NCBI GenBank assembly: GCA_040752115.1
Contig: JBFMFB010000026.1
Location: forward strand, 1 to 30,679
DNA length: 30,679 nt
DNA from: JBFMFB01 sp040752115
GTDB taxonomy: Bacteria; Pseudomonadota; Gammaproteobacteria; Burkholderiales; Sulfuricellaceae
Reading direction: 5' to 3'
The notes under the pieces were generated by a model, which saw only the letters and a program-made list of their open reading frames with translations, searched no databases and was not told the DNA's origin. Of the stretch, positions 1 to 9,200 are shown piece by piece. Made by a program: the position numbers and the translations under genes. Each line of letters starts with the position of its first letter. Within the stretch, counting starts at the first letter, position 1.

Positions 1-984
1 GACTGCGCAGCCCCCTTTTCCGCCCTCGTTCCCGACTTCATCCTGGATGCGCTCGACAGCGTCGGCCTGCGCGGCGACGGGCGCCTGCTGGCGCTCAACA
101 GCTACGAAAATCGCGTCTATCAGGTTGGAATGGAGAGCGGCCCGCCGGTGGTGGCGAAATTCTATCGCCCCGGGCGCTGGACAAACGCCGCCATTCTCGA
201 AGAACACGCCTTCGTGCGCGAGCTGGCCGAGCGCGAAATCCCGGTGGTGCCTGCGCTCCCTCTTGTCGAAGGCAGGACGCTGCACGAATTCGGCGGCTTC
301 CGCTTTGCCGTGTTCCCGAAGCACGGCGGCCGCGCGCCAGAACTGGACGACCCGGCGACGCTGGAGTGGATGGGGCGCTTCATCGGCCGTATCCACGCAG
401 TCGGCGCCCTGAAGCCTTTCCGGGAACGGCCGGTGCTGGACATCGGAAGCTTTGGCGAGGAGCCGTCCCATTACCTGCTGGCGCACGGCTTCATCCCGGC
501 CGACCTGGACGAGGCTTACCGCGCCGTGACCGCGCAGGCGCTGGAGGGGGTACGGCGCTGCTATGCCCGTGCAGGCGATGTGCGCAACTTGCGTCTGCAC
601 GGCGACTGCCACGCGGGAAACGTATTATGGACGGACGGCGGCCCGCATTTCGTCGATTTCGACGACGCCCGCATGGGGCCGGCGGTGCAGGACCTGTGGA
701 TGCTGCTGTCCGGCGAACGCGCGGACATGGCGCGGCAACTGGCGGACGTGCTCGCAGGCTACGAGGATTTCTGCGAATTCGATCCCAGGGAACTGCACCT
801 CATCGAAGCGCTGCGCACGCTCCGCCTGATCCACTATTCCGCCTGGCTCGCCCGGCGCTGGCACGACCCGGCGTTCCCGGCGGCCTTCCCTTGGTTCAAT
901 ACCCAACGCTATTGGCAGGACCGCATCCTGGAACTGCGCGAACAGATTGCCCTGATGGACGAACCGCCGCTGAGGGCGGCCTGA
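1..984 (+). CDS. srkA: Stress response kinase A (SrkA/YihE), 5'-truncated by window edge
   Basis: Cytoplasmic Ser/Thr protein kinase of the SrkA (YihE/RdoA) family, with an aminoglycoside-phosphotransferase-like fold; in E. coli it protects against stress-induced death. The frame is open from base 1 with no start, so the N-terminus lies outside. Residues seen from the edge (LNSYENRVYQV, then VAKFYRPGRW) match the nucleotide-binding N-lobe. The catalytic loop is LHGDCHAGN and the metal-binding segment is FVDFDDARMGP, followed by VQDLWMLL, all as in E. coli SrkA. About 327 codons are present, close to the full family length of about 328, so only a few residues are missing. An internal ATG at 130 is not the start, because family-conserved sequence lies upstream of it. 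It ends with TGA at 982-984, 125 bp before the convergent end of glnE. No clear terminator lies between them. Confidence 0.93.
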   Translation, partial: DCAAPFSALVPDFILDALDSVGLRGDGRLLALNSYENRVYQVGMESGPPVVAKFYRPGRWTNAAILEEHAFVRELAEREIPVVPALPLVEGRTLHEFGGFRFAVFPKHGGRAPELDDPATLEWMGRFIGRIHAVGALKPFRERPVLDIGSFGEEPSHYLLAHGFIPADLDEAYRAVTAQALEGVRRCYARAGDVRNLRLHGDCHAGNVLWTDGGPHFVDFDDARMGPAVQDLWMLLSGERADMARQLADVLAGYEDFCEFDPRELHLIEALRTLRLIHYSAWLARRWHDPAFPAAFPWFNTQRYWQDRILELREQIALMDEPPLRAA

Positions 985-1109
985 GGCGATGCCAGGTGGT
1001 CCCGAATCTTGGTGAACGTCCGGGGTAGGCCCGGCAGATCGATCGCATAGAGGCAGGAAGCCGGACAACAGCACGCGCCCCAAAAAAGCATGGACCGCCC
1101 AGCCCAAAA

Positions 1110-3842
1110 TCAAACTTCTTGCCGCCCGAACACCGCTTCCCACAACGCCTTCACCGCCGCGACATGGCTTCTCGACTGTCCTTCCTCGATGCGCGCATAT
1201 TGCGCACCCTGTAGCCGCAGTTCGTGCTGCCAGCGGCGGAACTGGCGGTAGGCGGCGCGGGCGTTTTCGGCGAGGTCGGGCGGGATCAGGCCGAGTTCGC
1301 CGGCGAGCTTGAGCAGGGCGAGGTTGCCGATGTTGCGGGTGAGCTCGGGGTGGTGATGGGCATGGGCGAGCACCAGGTATTGCACGGCGAATTCGACGTC
1401 CACGATGCCGCCGCGGTCGTGCTTGATGTCGAACAGGCCGCTGGCGTTGGGGTGGGCGTCGAGCATTTTCTGCCGCATGGCGAGCACTTCCTGGCGCAGA
1501 GCGGCGGGGTCGCGCTGCTGCGTTAGCACGTCGCGGCGGATTGCTTCGAAGGCTTCGCCCACGGCGGCATCGCCGGCGCAGAAGCGGGCGCGGGTGAGGG
1601 CCTGGTGTTCCCATACCCAGGCCTGTTTTTTCTGGTATTCGGCGAATGCTTCGACCGAGCTGACCAAGAGGCCGCTGGCGCCGTTCGGCCGCAGCCGCAG
1701 GTCGGTTTCGTACAGCGTGCCGGCGGAAGTCAGGCTGCCGAGCCAGGTATTGATGCGCTGCGCCAGGCGGGCGTAGACCTCGGGCGCTTCGTCGGCGTCG
1801 TCGGCGTAGAGGAAAATGATGTCGAGATCGGAGGCGTAGCCCAGTTCCTTGCCGCCCAGCTTGCCGTAGCCGATGACGGCGAACCGCGGCGTTTCGCGGT
1901 GCCTGGCGCGCAGTCCAGCCCAGGCGAGGCGCAGCGTCTGTTCCAGGATCAGGTCGGCGAGCGCGGAGAGGTGGTCGCTCAGGATTTCCACCGGCAGCAG
2001 GCCGGCGAGGTCCTGGGCGAGCAGGCGGAATACCTGGGCGTGCTTGAAGTGTCGCAACTCGTCCATTTGCCGTTCCGTGTCGCCGTCGGCGGCATCGAGT
2101 TGCTGCTCCAGTGCGGTTTTCATTTGTGCCCAGTCGGGCGGCGCGTAGAGGGCGCGCGTATCCAGCAGCTCGTCCAGCAGGATGGGACGCTGTGCCAGGT
2201 ACTCCGCCGCCCACGGGCTCGCGCTGCACAGCTTCGCCACTTGGTTCAGGGTCTGCGGGTACTCCAGCAGCAGGGCGAGATAGGATTCGCGCCGGCTCAC
2301 CGCTTCCAGCAGATTCAGGATGCGCTCCAGCGTTTCATCCGGGTTGGGGGAGCCGCCCGCCACTTCGATCAGCGGCGGCAGCAGGGCATCGAAGCGCCGC
2401 CGGCTGGTGTCCGGCATCTGGCCGTAGCGGCTGCTCTGCCTGATCTCCAGCAGCCGCCGCCAGCTGGCTGCGGGCTGCCTGTAGCCAAGCGCTTCCAGGA
2501 CCGGGGCGGCTTCCGCTTCCTCCGGCGTGCCCAGCCAGAGGGGAGCGAGCGGGTGAATTTCCTGCTCGCTTTGCGGCGCGGCGAACGCCTGCTCGAAGTG
2601 GCGTTCCACCCTGGCCCGGTGGGCATCGAGTGCTTCGCGGAACGCCGCGTGATCGGCGAACCCCATGGCGGCGGCAATCAGCTCGCGGTCTTCCGGGTTG
2701 GCCGGCAGGGTTTGGGTCTGGGCGTCCTCCAGATATTGCAGCCGGTGTTCCAGGTTGCGCAGAAACACGTAAGCCTGGCGCAATTCTTCCACGGTCTGGG
2801 GCAAGAGCCGGTTTTGCCGGCCCAGCACGTCGAGCACCGCGAGGGTGGGGCGGATTTGCAGCAAGGCGTCGCGCCCGCCGCGGATCAGCTGGAACACCTG
2901 AGCGGTGAACTCGATTTCGCGGATGCCGCCGGGACCGAGCTTGATGTTGTCGGACAGTTCGCGCCGCCGGACTTCCTGGCGGATCTGCGCGTGCAGTTCG
3001 CGCATCGAGGCGAAGGCGCCGAAGTCGAGGTATTTGCGGAACACGAACGGCCGCAGCATCCGTACCAGCTCTTCGCCGCGCTGGCCGCAGATTGCGCGCC
3101 CCTTGATCCAGGCATAGCGCTCCCATTCCCGCCCCTGCGACTGGTAGTAGTCCTCCAGCATGGCGAAGCTTCCAGCCAGCGGCCCGCTGTCGCCGTAGGG
3201 GCGCAGCCGCATGTCCACGCGGAACACGTAGCCGTCGGCGGTGAGCTCGTTCAGCGCACCGATCAGCTTGCGGCCCAGCAGGGTGAAGTATTCGTGGTTG
3301 CTGATGCGGCGCGGGCCGGTCGTTTCGCCGTCTTCCGGGTAGGCGAAGATCAGGTCGATATCGGAAGAAACGTTGAGCTCGCCGCCGCCCAGCTTGCCCA
3401 TGCCGATCACGATCAGATCCTGCGGTTCGCCGCTGTCGGCGCTGACCGGCTCGCCGTGCTGCTGCACCAGCCAGCGCGAGAGACGATCGAGCGCGAAGCA
3501 AACGGTTGTTTCTGCAAGCAGCGTCGCGGTCGCCATCACCTCGCCGAGATCGGCCAGCCCCGCCAGATCGCGCGCGATCAGGCGCAGCATCACTCGCTTG
3601 CGCAGCACGCGCAGCGCGGTCTTGAGCGCCGCTTCGTCGGCGATTTCGAATTCCGCCAGCAAGGCCTGCATCTGCACCGCGTCCCACGGTGTGCGCAGGC
3701 CGGCACGGAGCGTTGCGAGCTGGGCGGGTTCGTTTTGCACCAGGCGCTGGGCGTAGCGGGAAAAACGCAGCGCCCGTTCCGCCAGGTCGGCGTCGGAAAG
3801 CGTTGTCTGGCCGGGGGCGAGGGATTGCGGCGGGTTGGTCAT
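1110..3842 (-). CDS. glnE: Bifunctional glutamine synthetase adenylyltransferase/adenylyl-removing enzyme
   Basis: GlnE adenylylates glutamine synthetase when nitrogen is plentiful and removes the AMP when it is scarce, under control of PII protein. The product (910 aa from the chosen start; E. coli has 946) shows the duplicated nucleotidyltransferase layout. The N-terminal adenylyl-removase domain has GMGKLGGGELNVSSDIDLIF around residues 147-166. The C-terminal adenylyltransferase domain has GYGKLGGKELGYASDLDIIF around 658-677, with LRLRPNG downstream. Both aspartate pairs (DID, DLD) are intact. The start is uncertain: ATG at 3842 begins MTNPPQS, while an in-frame ATG at 3917 would add 25 unconserved-looking residues and overlap the acs ribosome-binding region, so 3842 is preferred. 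Neither has a strong Shine-Dalgarno sequence. It is divergent from acs across 89 bp. Confidence 0.95.
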   Translation of the reverse strand: MTNPPQSLAPGQTTLSDADLAERALRFSRYAQRLVQNEPAQLATLRAGLRTPWDAVQMQALLAEFEIADEAALKTALRVLRKRVMLRLIARDLAGLADLGEVMATATLLAETTVCFALDRLSRWLVQQHGEPVSADSGEPQDLIVIGMGKLGGGELNVSSDIDLIFAYPEDGETTGPRRISNHEYFTLLGRKLIGALNELTADGYVFRVDMRLRPYGDSGPLAGSFAMLEDYYQSQGREWERYAWIKGRAICGQRGEELVRMLRPFVFRKYLDFGAFASMRELHAQIRQEVRRRELSDNIKLGPGGIREIEFTAQVFQLIRGGRDALLQIRPTLAVLDVLGRQNRLLPQTVEELRQAYVFLRNLEHRLQYLEDAQTQTLPANPEDRELIAAAMGFADHAAFREALDAHRARVERHFEQAFAAPQSEQEIHPLAPLWLGTPEEAEAAPVLEALGYRQPAASWRRLLEIRQSSRYGQMPDTSRRRFDALLPPLIEVAGGSPNPDETLERILNLLEAVSRRESYLALLLEYPQTLNQVAKLCSASPWAAEYLAQRPILLDELLDTRALYAPPDWAQMKTALEQQLDAADGDTERQMDELRHFKHAQVFRLLAQDLAGLLPVEILSDHLSALADLILEQTLRLAWAGLRARHRETPRFAVIGYGKLGGKELGYASDLDIIFLYADDADEAPEVYARLAQRINTWLGSLTSAGTLYETDLRLRPNGASGLLVSSVEAFAEYQKKQAWVWEHQALTRARFCAGDAAVGEAFEAIRRDVLTQQRDPAALRQEVLAMRQKMLDAHPNASGLFDIKHDRGGIVDVEFAVQYLVLAHAHHHPELTRNIGNLALLKLAGELGLIPPDLAENARAAYRQFRRWQHELRLQGAQYARIEEGQSRSHVAAVKALWEAVFGRQEV

Positions 3843-3931
3843 CGGGCTATGATGAATTTTTTGAAATAATGGCTGAACCTGCCTGTCGAGGCGGTATCCT
3901 ATCTCAAAATCTGCCATCGGGAGAAAAATAA

Positions 3932-5899
3932 ATGGCGACCATCGAATCGGTGCTGAACGAAACGCGGGTGTTCCCGCCGTCGGATGCTTTTCGCGCTCGG
4001 GCCAACGTCTCCGGCATGGAGGCGTACCGCGCGCTATGCGTGCAGGCGGAGCAGGACTATGCCGGGTTTTGGGGCAATCTCGCGCGCGAACACATCACCT
4101 GGCACAAACCGTTCATCCGCGTGCTGGACGAGAGCCAGCCGCCCTTCTACCGCTGGTTCGACGACGGCGAGCTGAACGCTTCCTATAACTGTCTGGACCG
4201 CCATCTCGCCACCCAGCCCGACAAGACCGCGCTGATTTTCGAGGCCGACGACGGCAAGGTGACGAAGGTGACGTACCGCGAACTTTACCGGCGTGTGTGC
4301 CAGTTCGCCAACGGCCTGAAGAGCCTGAAGATCGCCAGGGGCGACCGGGTCGTCATCTACCTGCCGATGAGCATCGAGGCGGTGGTGGCGATGCAGGCCT
4401 GCGCCCGCATCGGCGCGATCCATTCCGTGGTGTTCGGCGGTTTCTCCGCCAAGAGCCTCTACGAGCGCATCGTGGATGCCGGCGCCAAGGCGGTGATCAC
4501 CGCCGACGAGGGCATGCGCGGCGGCAAGGCGGTCGCGCTCAAGGCAGCAGTGGACGATGCGCTGAAGATGGGGGAATGCAGGACGGTGGAAAGCGTGGTG
4601 GTGTACCGGCGCACCGGCGGCAACGTTTCCTGGGAGGCCGCGCGCGACGTGTGGTGGCACGATCTCGTCAACGGCATGGCGGAGGATTGCGAGCCGGCAT
4701 GGGTGAGCGCCGAGCATCCCCTGTTCATCCTCTACACCTCGGGCTCCACCGGCAAGCCAAAGGGCGTGCAGCACAGCACCGGCGGCTTCCTGCTAGGTGC
4801 GATCACGACCATGGAGTGGGTGTTCGACTACAAGCCCGACGACGTGTTCTGGTGCACCGCCGACGTCGGCTGGGTGACGGGGCATTCCTACGTCGCCTAC
4901 GGGCCGCTCGCTGTCGGCGCGACCGAGGTGATTTTCGAGGGCGTGCCCACCTGGCCCGACGCCGGGCGCTTCTGGAAGCTGATCCAGGAGCACCGGGTCA
5001 CGGTATTCTACACCGCGCCCACGGCGATCCGCTCGCTGATCAAGCTGGGCGCCGACCTGCCGAAGAATTACGACCTTTCCTCGCTGCGGTTGCTGGGCAC
5101 GGTGGGCGAGCCGATCAATCCCGAGGCCTGGATGTGGTACTACGAAACCGTGGGCCGGAGCCGCTGTCCCATCGTGGATACCTGGTGGCAGACCGAGACC
5201 GGCTGCCACATGATCAGCCCGCTGCCCGGCGCGATTCCGACCAAACCGGGCTCCTGCACCTTGCCTTTGCCCGGCATCATGGCGGATATCGTGGACGAGC
5301 ACGGCGGGCCGGTGCCGCTGGGGCAGGGCGGCTTTCTGGTCATCAAGCGGCCGTTTCCATCGCAGCTCAGGACGCTGTGGGGCGATCCGGAGCGCTACAA
5401 AAAAGCTTACTTTCCCGAGGAGATGGGCGGCAAATACTATCTCGCCGGCGACTCCGCCCACCGCGACCAGGACGGCTACTTCTGGATCATGGGGCGGATC
5501 GACGACGTGCTCAACGTCTCCGGCCACCGCCTCGGGACGATGGAAATCGAATCGGCGCTGGTGGCGAATCCCCTGGTCGCCGAAGCGGCGGTGGTGGGCA
5601 AGCCGCACGAAATCAAGGGCGAGGCGGTGGTGGCCTATGTGGTGCTGAAAGGTTCGCGCCCGCAGGGTGCAGCCGCGCAGGAAATCGCCGCCACCCTGCG
5701 CAACTGGGTCGGCCAGGAAATCGGCGCGATCGCCAAGCCGGACGAGATCCGCTTCGGCGACAACCTTCCCAAGACCCGCTCCGGCAAGATCATGCGCCGC
5801 CTGCTGCGGGCCATTGCAAAAGGCGAGGAAATCACCTCCGACATCTCGACGTTGGAAAACCCGGCCATTCTCGAACAACTGAAAGAGGCGGTGAAGTAG
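3932..5899 (+). CDS. acs: Acetyl-coenzyme A synthetase (AMP-forming)
   Basis: Activates acetate to acetyl-CoA through acetyl-AMP, using ATP and CoA, in the cytoplasm. The 655-aa length matches the family (about 652). The ANL-superfamily P-loop YTSGSTGKPKG lies at 268-278. VDTWWQTETG carries the double tryptophan typical of acetate-sized pockets. The hinge/C-terminal region has YLAGDSAHRDQDGYFWIMGRIDDVLNVSGHR. PKTRSGKIMRR places the catalytic lysine at K619, equivalent to the residue that Pat/CobB-type systems acetylate in Salmonella Acs, so post-translational control is plausible. The start at 3932 has a GGGAG ribosome-binding site 8-9 bases upstream. It is divergent from glnE; I see no convincing promoter in the short gap. 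The last 24 bases are echoed 124 bp downstream (see the repeat at 5876-6123). Confidence 0.96.
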   Translation: MATIESVLNETRVFPPSDAFRARANVSGMEAYRALCVQAEQDYAGFWGNLAREHITWHKPFIRVLDESQPPFYRWFDDGELNASYNCLDRHLATQPDKTALIFEADDGKVTKVTYRELYRRVCQFANGLKSLKIARGDRVVIYLPMSIEAVVAMQACARIGAIHSVVFGGFSAKSLYERIVDAGAKAVITADEGMRGGKAVALKAAVDDALKMGECRTVESVVVYRRTGGNVSWEAARDVWWHDLVNGMAEDCEPAWVSAEHPLFILYTSGSTGKPKGVQHSTGGFLLGAITTMEWVFDYKPDDVFWCTADVGWVTGHSYVAYGPLAVGATEVIFEGVPTWPDAGRFWKLIQEHRVTVFYTAPTAIRSLIKLGADLPKNYDLSSLRLLGTVGEPINPEAWMWYYETVGRSRCPIVDTWWQTETGCHMISPLPGAIPTKPGSCTLPLPGIMADIVDEHGGPVPLGQGGFLVIKRPFPSQLRTLWGDPERYKKAYFPEEMGGKYYLAGDSAHRDQDGYFWIMGRIDDVLNVSGHRLGTMEIESALVANPLVAEAAVVGKPHEIKGEAVVAYVVLKGSRPQGAAAQEIAATLRNWVGQEIGAIAKPDEIRFGDNLPKTRSGKIMRRLLRAIAKGEEITSDISTLENPAILEQLKEAVK

Positions 5900-6123
5900 G
5901 AAATTTACTTATCCAGATCGAGAGGAGAAGTGGCCGGGTTTCAGCGCAGGGTAACCTGCAGGGCAGGTTAGCCGGAGCTAAAACCTCGCCATTCGGAAGC
6001 AGCTAAAAGAGGCGGTGAAATAACCAATATCGTCGGCTTGAATTTTGGCCGTGATGGCTGGATTTCAGCGCAGGCTAACCTGCGCAGTTTGGTAGGTTGG
6101 GGTAAGCGCAGCGCACCCCAGCA
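5876..6123. repeat. Diverged 124-bp tandem duplication including the acs 3' end
   Basis: Two segments align at a constant offset of 124 bp without gaps. The acs tail (5876-5899, encoding QLKEAVK and stop) recurs at 6000-6023 with only a few substitutions, still encoding QLKEAVK and a stop. The block around 5936-5959, containing TTTCAGCGCAGG and TAACCTGC, recurs at 6060-6083. The stretches between are strongly diverged. Inside the first copy, TAACCTGC (5952-5959) and GCAGGTTA (5963-5970) form a perfect 8-bp hairpin with a 3-base loop. A weaker possible third echo of the tail lies near 6254-6277. I infer an old local duplication with decay; it encodes nothing obvious. Confidence 0.7.
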
Positions 6124-6232
6124 AAAACAGCAAGTCGAATCGCTGGGGTTCGGTTTCCTCACCCCAGCACCGGAGCGGATGTAGGGTGCGTCCCACGCAC
6201 CAGCCGGTGGGTGGGCGCAGCGCACCTCACCG
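6091..6232. repeat. Cluster of palindromic intergenic repeats between acs and yhdP
   Basis: The second half of the 383-bp gap after acs holds a chain of hairpins. TGGGGT (6098-6103) pairs with ACCCCA (6115-6120). GCTGGGGT (6142-6149) pairs with ACCCCAGC (6161-6168). GGTGCGT (6185-6191) pairs with ACGCACC (6195-6201). CGGTG (6205-6209) pairs with CACCG (6228-6232). The GGTTGGGGTAAGCGCAGCGC and GTAGGGTGCGTCCCACGCAC styles resemble dispersed palindromic repeats common between genes in many proteobacteria. None is followed by a T-run, so these are not ordinary intrinsic terminators, though they may stabilise the acs mRNA 3' end. No gene is visible in this gap. Confidence 0.7.
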
Positions 6233-6282
6233 AAATAGCTTACAAAATCTGAACACTCGAAGAAAGCAGTGAAATCGCAAGG

Positions 6283-9200
6283 ATGAAGGATGGGGAAGAA
6301 ATCGCGGCACCAAAGCAGAAGACGGGGGGTCGCGTTCCGCCTGTTGTTCTGAAGCTTGCTCCCCGGCTGGGGCGGTTTTTGTATGTCGCTGCCGCGGTGG
6401 GGGTGGTGGCGTTTGCCGTTCTCATTACCAGCCTGCGTTACTGGCTGCTGCCGGAGATCGCGCAGTATCGCGAGGAGATCGCCGCTTCCATCAGCCGGGC
6501 CGCCGGCCAGCGCGTTACGATCGGCAGCATTGCGGCCGACTGGCAGGGGCTGCGGCCGCATCTCGTGCTGGAGCAAATCCAGGTCTATGACCGGCAAGCC
6601 CGCCCGGCGCTCCACTTCAACCACATCGAAGGCACCCTGTCCTGGTGGAGTCTCGCGCTCGGCGAGATTCGCCTGAGCTCCCTCCTCATCGATCAGCCCA
6701 GTTTCGACATCCGGCGCTTGGCCGACGGCCGAATTTTCGTCGCCGGCATCGAACTCAACCAGGCCGAGAGCGGCACCGGCTTTGCCGATTGGGTGCTGAG
6801 GCAATACCGGATCGTTGTCCGCAATGCCGCCATTTCCTGGCAGGACGATCTGCGGCAGGCGCCGCCGCTGATTCTGCGCGATGCCAATCTGCGGCTGGAA
6901 AACTTCGGCCGCCGCCACCGCTTCGGCCTGCGCGCCGTTCCGCCCGAAACGCTAGCGCAGCCTGTGGACGTCCGTGGCGATTTCAAGGGTGGCTCGCTGC
7001 AGGATTTTTCCGGCTGGCAAGGCACGCTCTATAGCCGTCTGGATTACACCGACATCGCCGCTTGGCGCAATTGGCTTACGCTGCCTTTCGACTTGCGGCA
7101 GGGGGCGGGCGGGGTGCAAATATGGGCAGGCTTTGCCGACAAGAAATGGACCGGGGTGACCGCCGATGTCTACCTGAGCGGGGTCAGGATGCGCTTCGCC
7201 CCCGACCTGCCGGAGCTGGAACTCTCCGCCTTGAAGGGGCGCCTGGGATGGCGCGACCTGAATCCGGGCTATGAGGTGAGCGGCAAGAAACTGAGTTTCG
7301 AAGCGGGCGGGGGACCGGTGTTGGCCCCCGCCGATGCATCGGTGCGCTTTGTTCCGGCCCAGGGAAAAAAACCGGCGCAGGGCGAAATCCGCGCGGACGG
7401 GCTGGCGCTCGAGCCGTTGCTGGCGATGGCCCGTTATTTCCCGCTGCCGCAGGAGTCGCGGCAGAAGCTGGAAGAGATCGCCCCGCGCGGCACGTTCCAG
7501 GATTTCGCGGCGAATTGGAGCGGAGATTGGCAGGCGCCGCAGCGTTATGCCGCCAAGGGCAGGTTCGAAGGCCTGGGCTTCAAGCCTTACGGAAAACTGC
7601 CCGGCGTTTCCGGGCTGAGCGGCAATCTCGATGTCAATGAAAAAGGCGGCGCGCTGGCGCTGAACGCGCGCGCCGCAGCGCTCGAGTTTCCCGGCCTGTT
7701 CCGCCAGCCGCTGGCGCTCGACGTGCTGACTTCCCAGGCGAGCTGGAAGACGACCCAGGACGGCCAGGTGGAAGTGAAACTGACTAACGCCGCATTCGCC
7801 AATGACCATGCGGCCGGAACGGCTTACGGGCGCTATCGTTCGGTGCCCGGCGGTCCGGGTGAAATCGATCTGTCCGGCCAGCTGACGCGGGCGGACGCGC
7901 GCCATGTCGCCCGCTACATGCCGCTTTCGGTCGGGCAGGAAACGCGCGACTGGCTGGCGCGCTCGCTGCTCGCCGGCCAGTCCGGCGACGTCCGGCTGCG
8001 TCTAAAGGGCAATCTCGCCGATTTTCCCTTCGCCGACGGCAAATCCGGCGTGTTCGAGGTGTCGGCCAAGGCGAGCGGCGGCGTGCTGGAGTATGCATCG
8101 GGCTGGCCGAGAATCGAAAACATCGGGGTCGATCTGCTGTTCCGCGGCAAGCGCATGGAAATCTTCGCCCAGCGGGGCAACACCTACGGCGTCAAGCTCA
8201 GCAAGGTGCGCGTCGTCATCCCGGATCTGCTTACCCACGACGAGATGCTGGAGGTCGACGGCGAGGCGCAGGGGCCGACCGACGACATGCTGAAGTTCAT
8301 CGCACAAAGCCCGGTGAACGGCATGATCGACAGCTTTGCGCAAGGGATGCAGGCGACGGGCAACGGCAAGTTTGCACTCCAGTTGCGGATCCCGCTGCGC
8401 CACCGGCAGGATTCCCGCGTAACGGGCAGCTATCAGTTCGTCGCCAACCGCATCGTGTTTGCTCCCGGCGGGCCACCGCTGGAGCAGGTGAACGGTACGC
8501 TGCGCTTCACCGAATCCACGGTTTCGCTGCCCAATGGCACCGCCCAGTTCCTGGGGGGGGCGACCACCATCGATGTCGCCACCCGGCAGGGCGAGGTGCA
8601 GGTGAACGTGCAGGGAAAGGCGACGGCGGCGGGGTTGCGAAAAGCGTTCGACCATCCGGTGACGCGGCAGATGCAGGGGGCGGCGGCGTGGCGCGGCCAG
8701 GTTGCGGTGCGCAAAAAGGCGGCCGACATGACCGTCTTTTCTTCCCTGCAGGGGCTCGGGCTGGACCTGCCGGCACCCTTCGCCAAAAAGGCGGCGGAAA
8801 TCGTGCCGCTCCGGCTGGAAAGGAAGAGCGCCGGGGAGGGGCAGGATGCGATCAACCTCAGTTATGGCAGGCTGCTTGCGGCACGGCTTGAGCGGCGCCG
8901 CGAAGGAGGTTCGATGAAGATCGCGCGCGGCGTCATCGCTTTGGGCAGTGCGCCGGCGAAGCTGCCGCCCAGCGGTGTCTGGCTGACCGGAGGGGTACGC
9001 TATCTGAATCTCGACCAGTGGCGCGCGATCCTGAGCCGGCCGCCGAAGTCGGAAGCGCCGCTCGGCCTGGCTGGCATGAACCTGAATTTCGGCACGCTGG
9101 ACGCCTTCGACAAACGTTTCAACGATCTCCATCTCACCGCCTCGGCGCAAAGCGACGGCTGGAAAGCCGTCCTCCAAGGGCGGGAGCTGAGCGGAGAGGT

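Noticed and set aside
985..1109. Possible terminator between srkA and glnE (CCGGG/CCCGG stem near 1020-1035)
   Set aside because: The stem is only five pairs and has no T-run on either strand.
1605..3869. A 754-codon plus-strand open frame opposite glnE
   Set aside because: It is antisense to an unmistakable glnE, has low-complexity Gly/Ala/Gln composition and no ribosome-binding site; it is the usual GC-rich shadow frame.
3843..3917. Longer glnE start at 3917
   Set aside because: It would place the start inside the acs ribosome-binding region and adds residues with no family similarity.
4297..6006. A 569-codon frame overlapping acs in another phase
   Set aside because: Arg/Gly/His-rich composition and full overlap with the conserved acs frame mark it as a shadow.
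6142..6201. Hairpins after acs as its intrinsic terminator
   Set aside because: They lie about 240-300 bases past the stop and lack T-runs; they fit dispersed palindromic repeats better.
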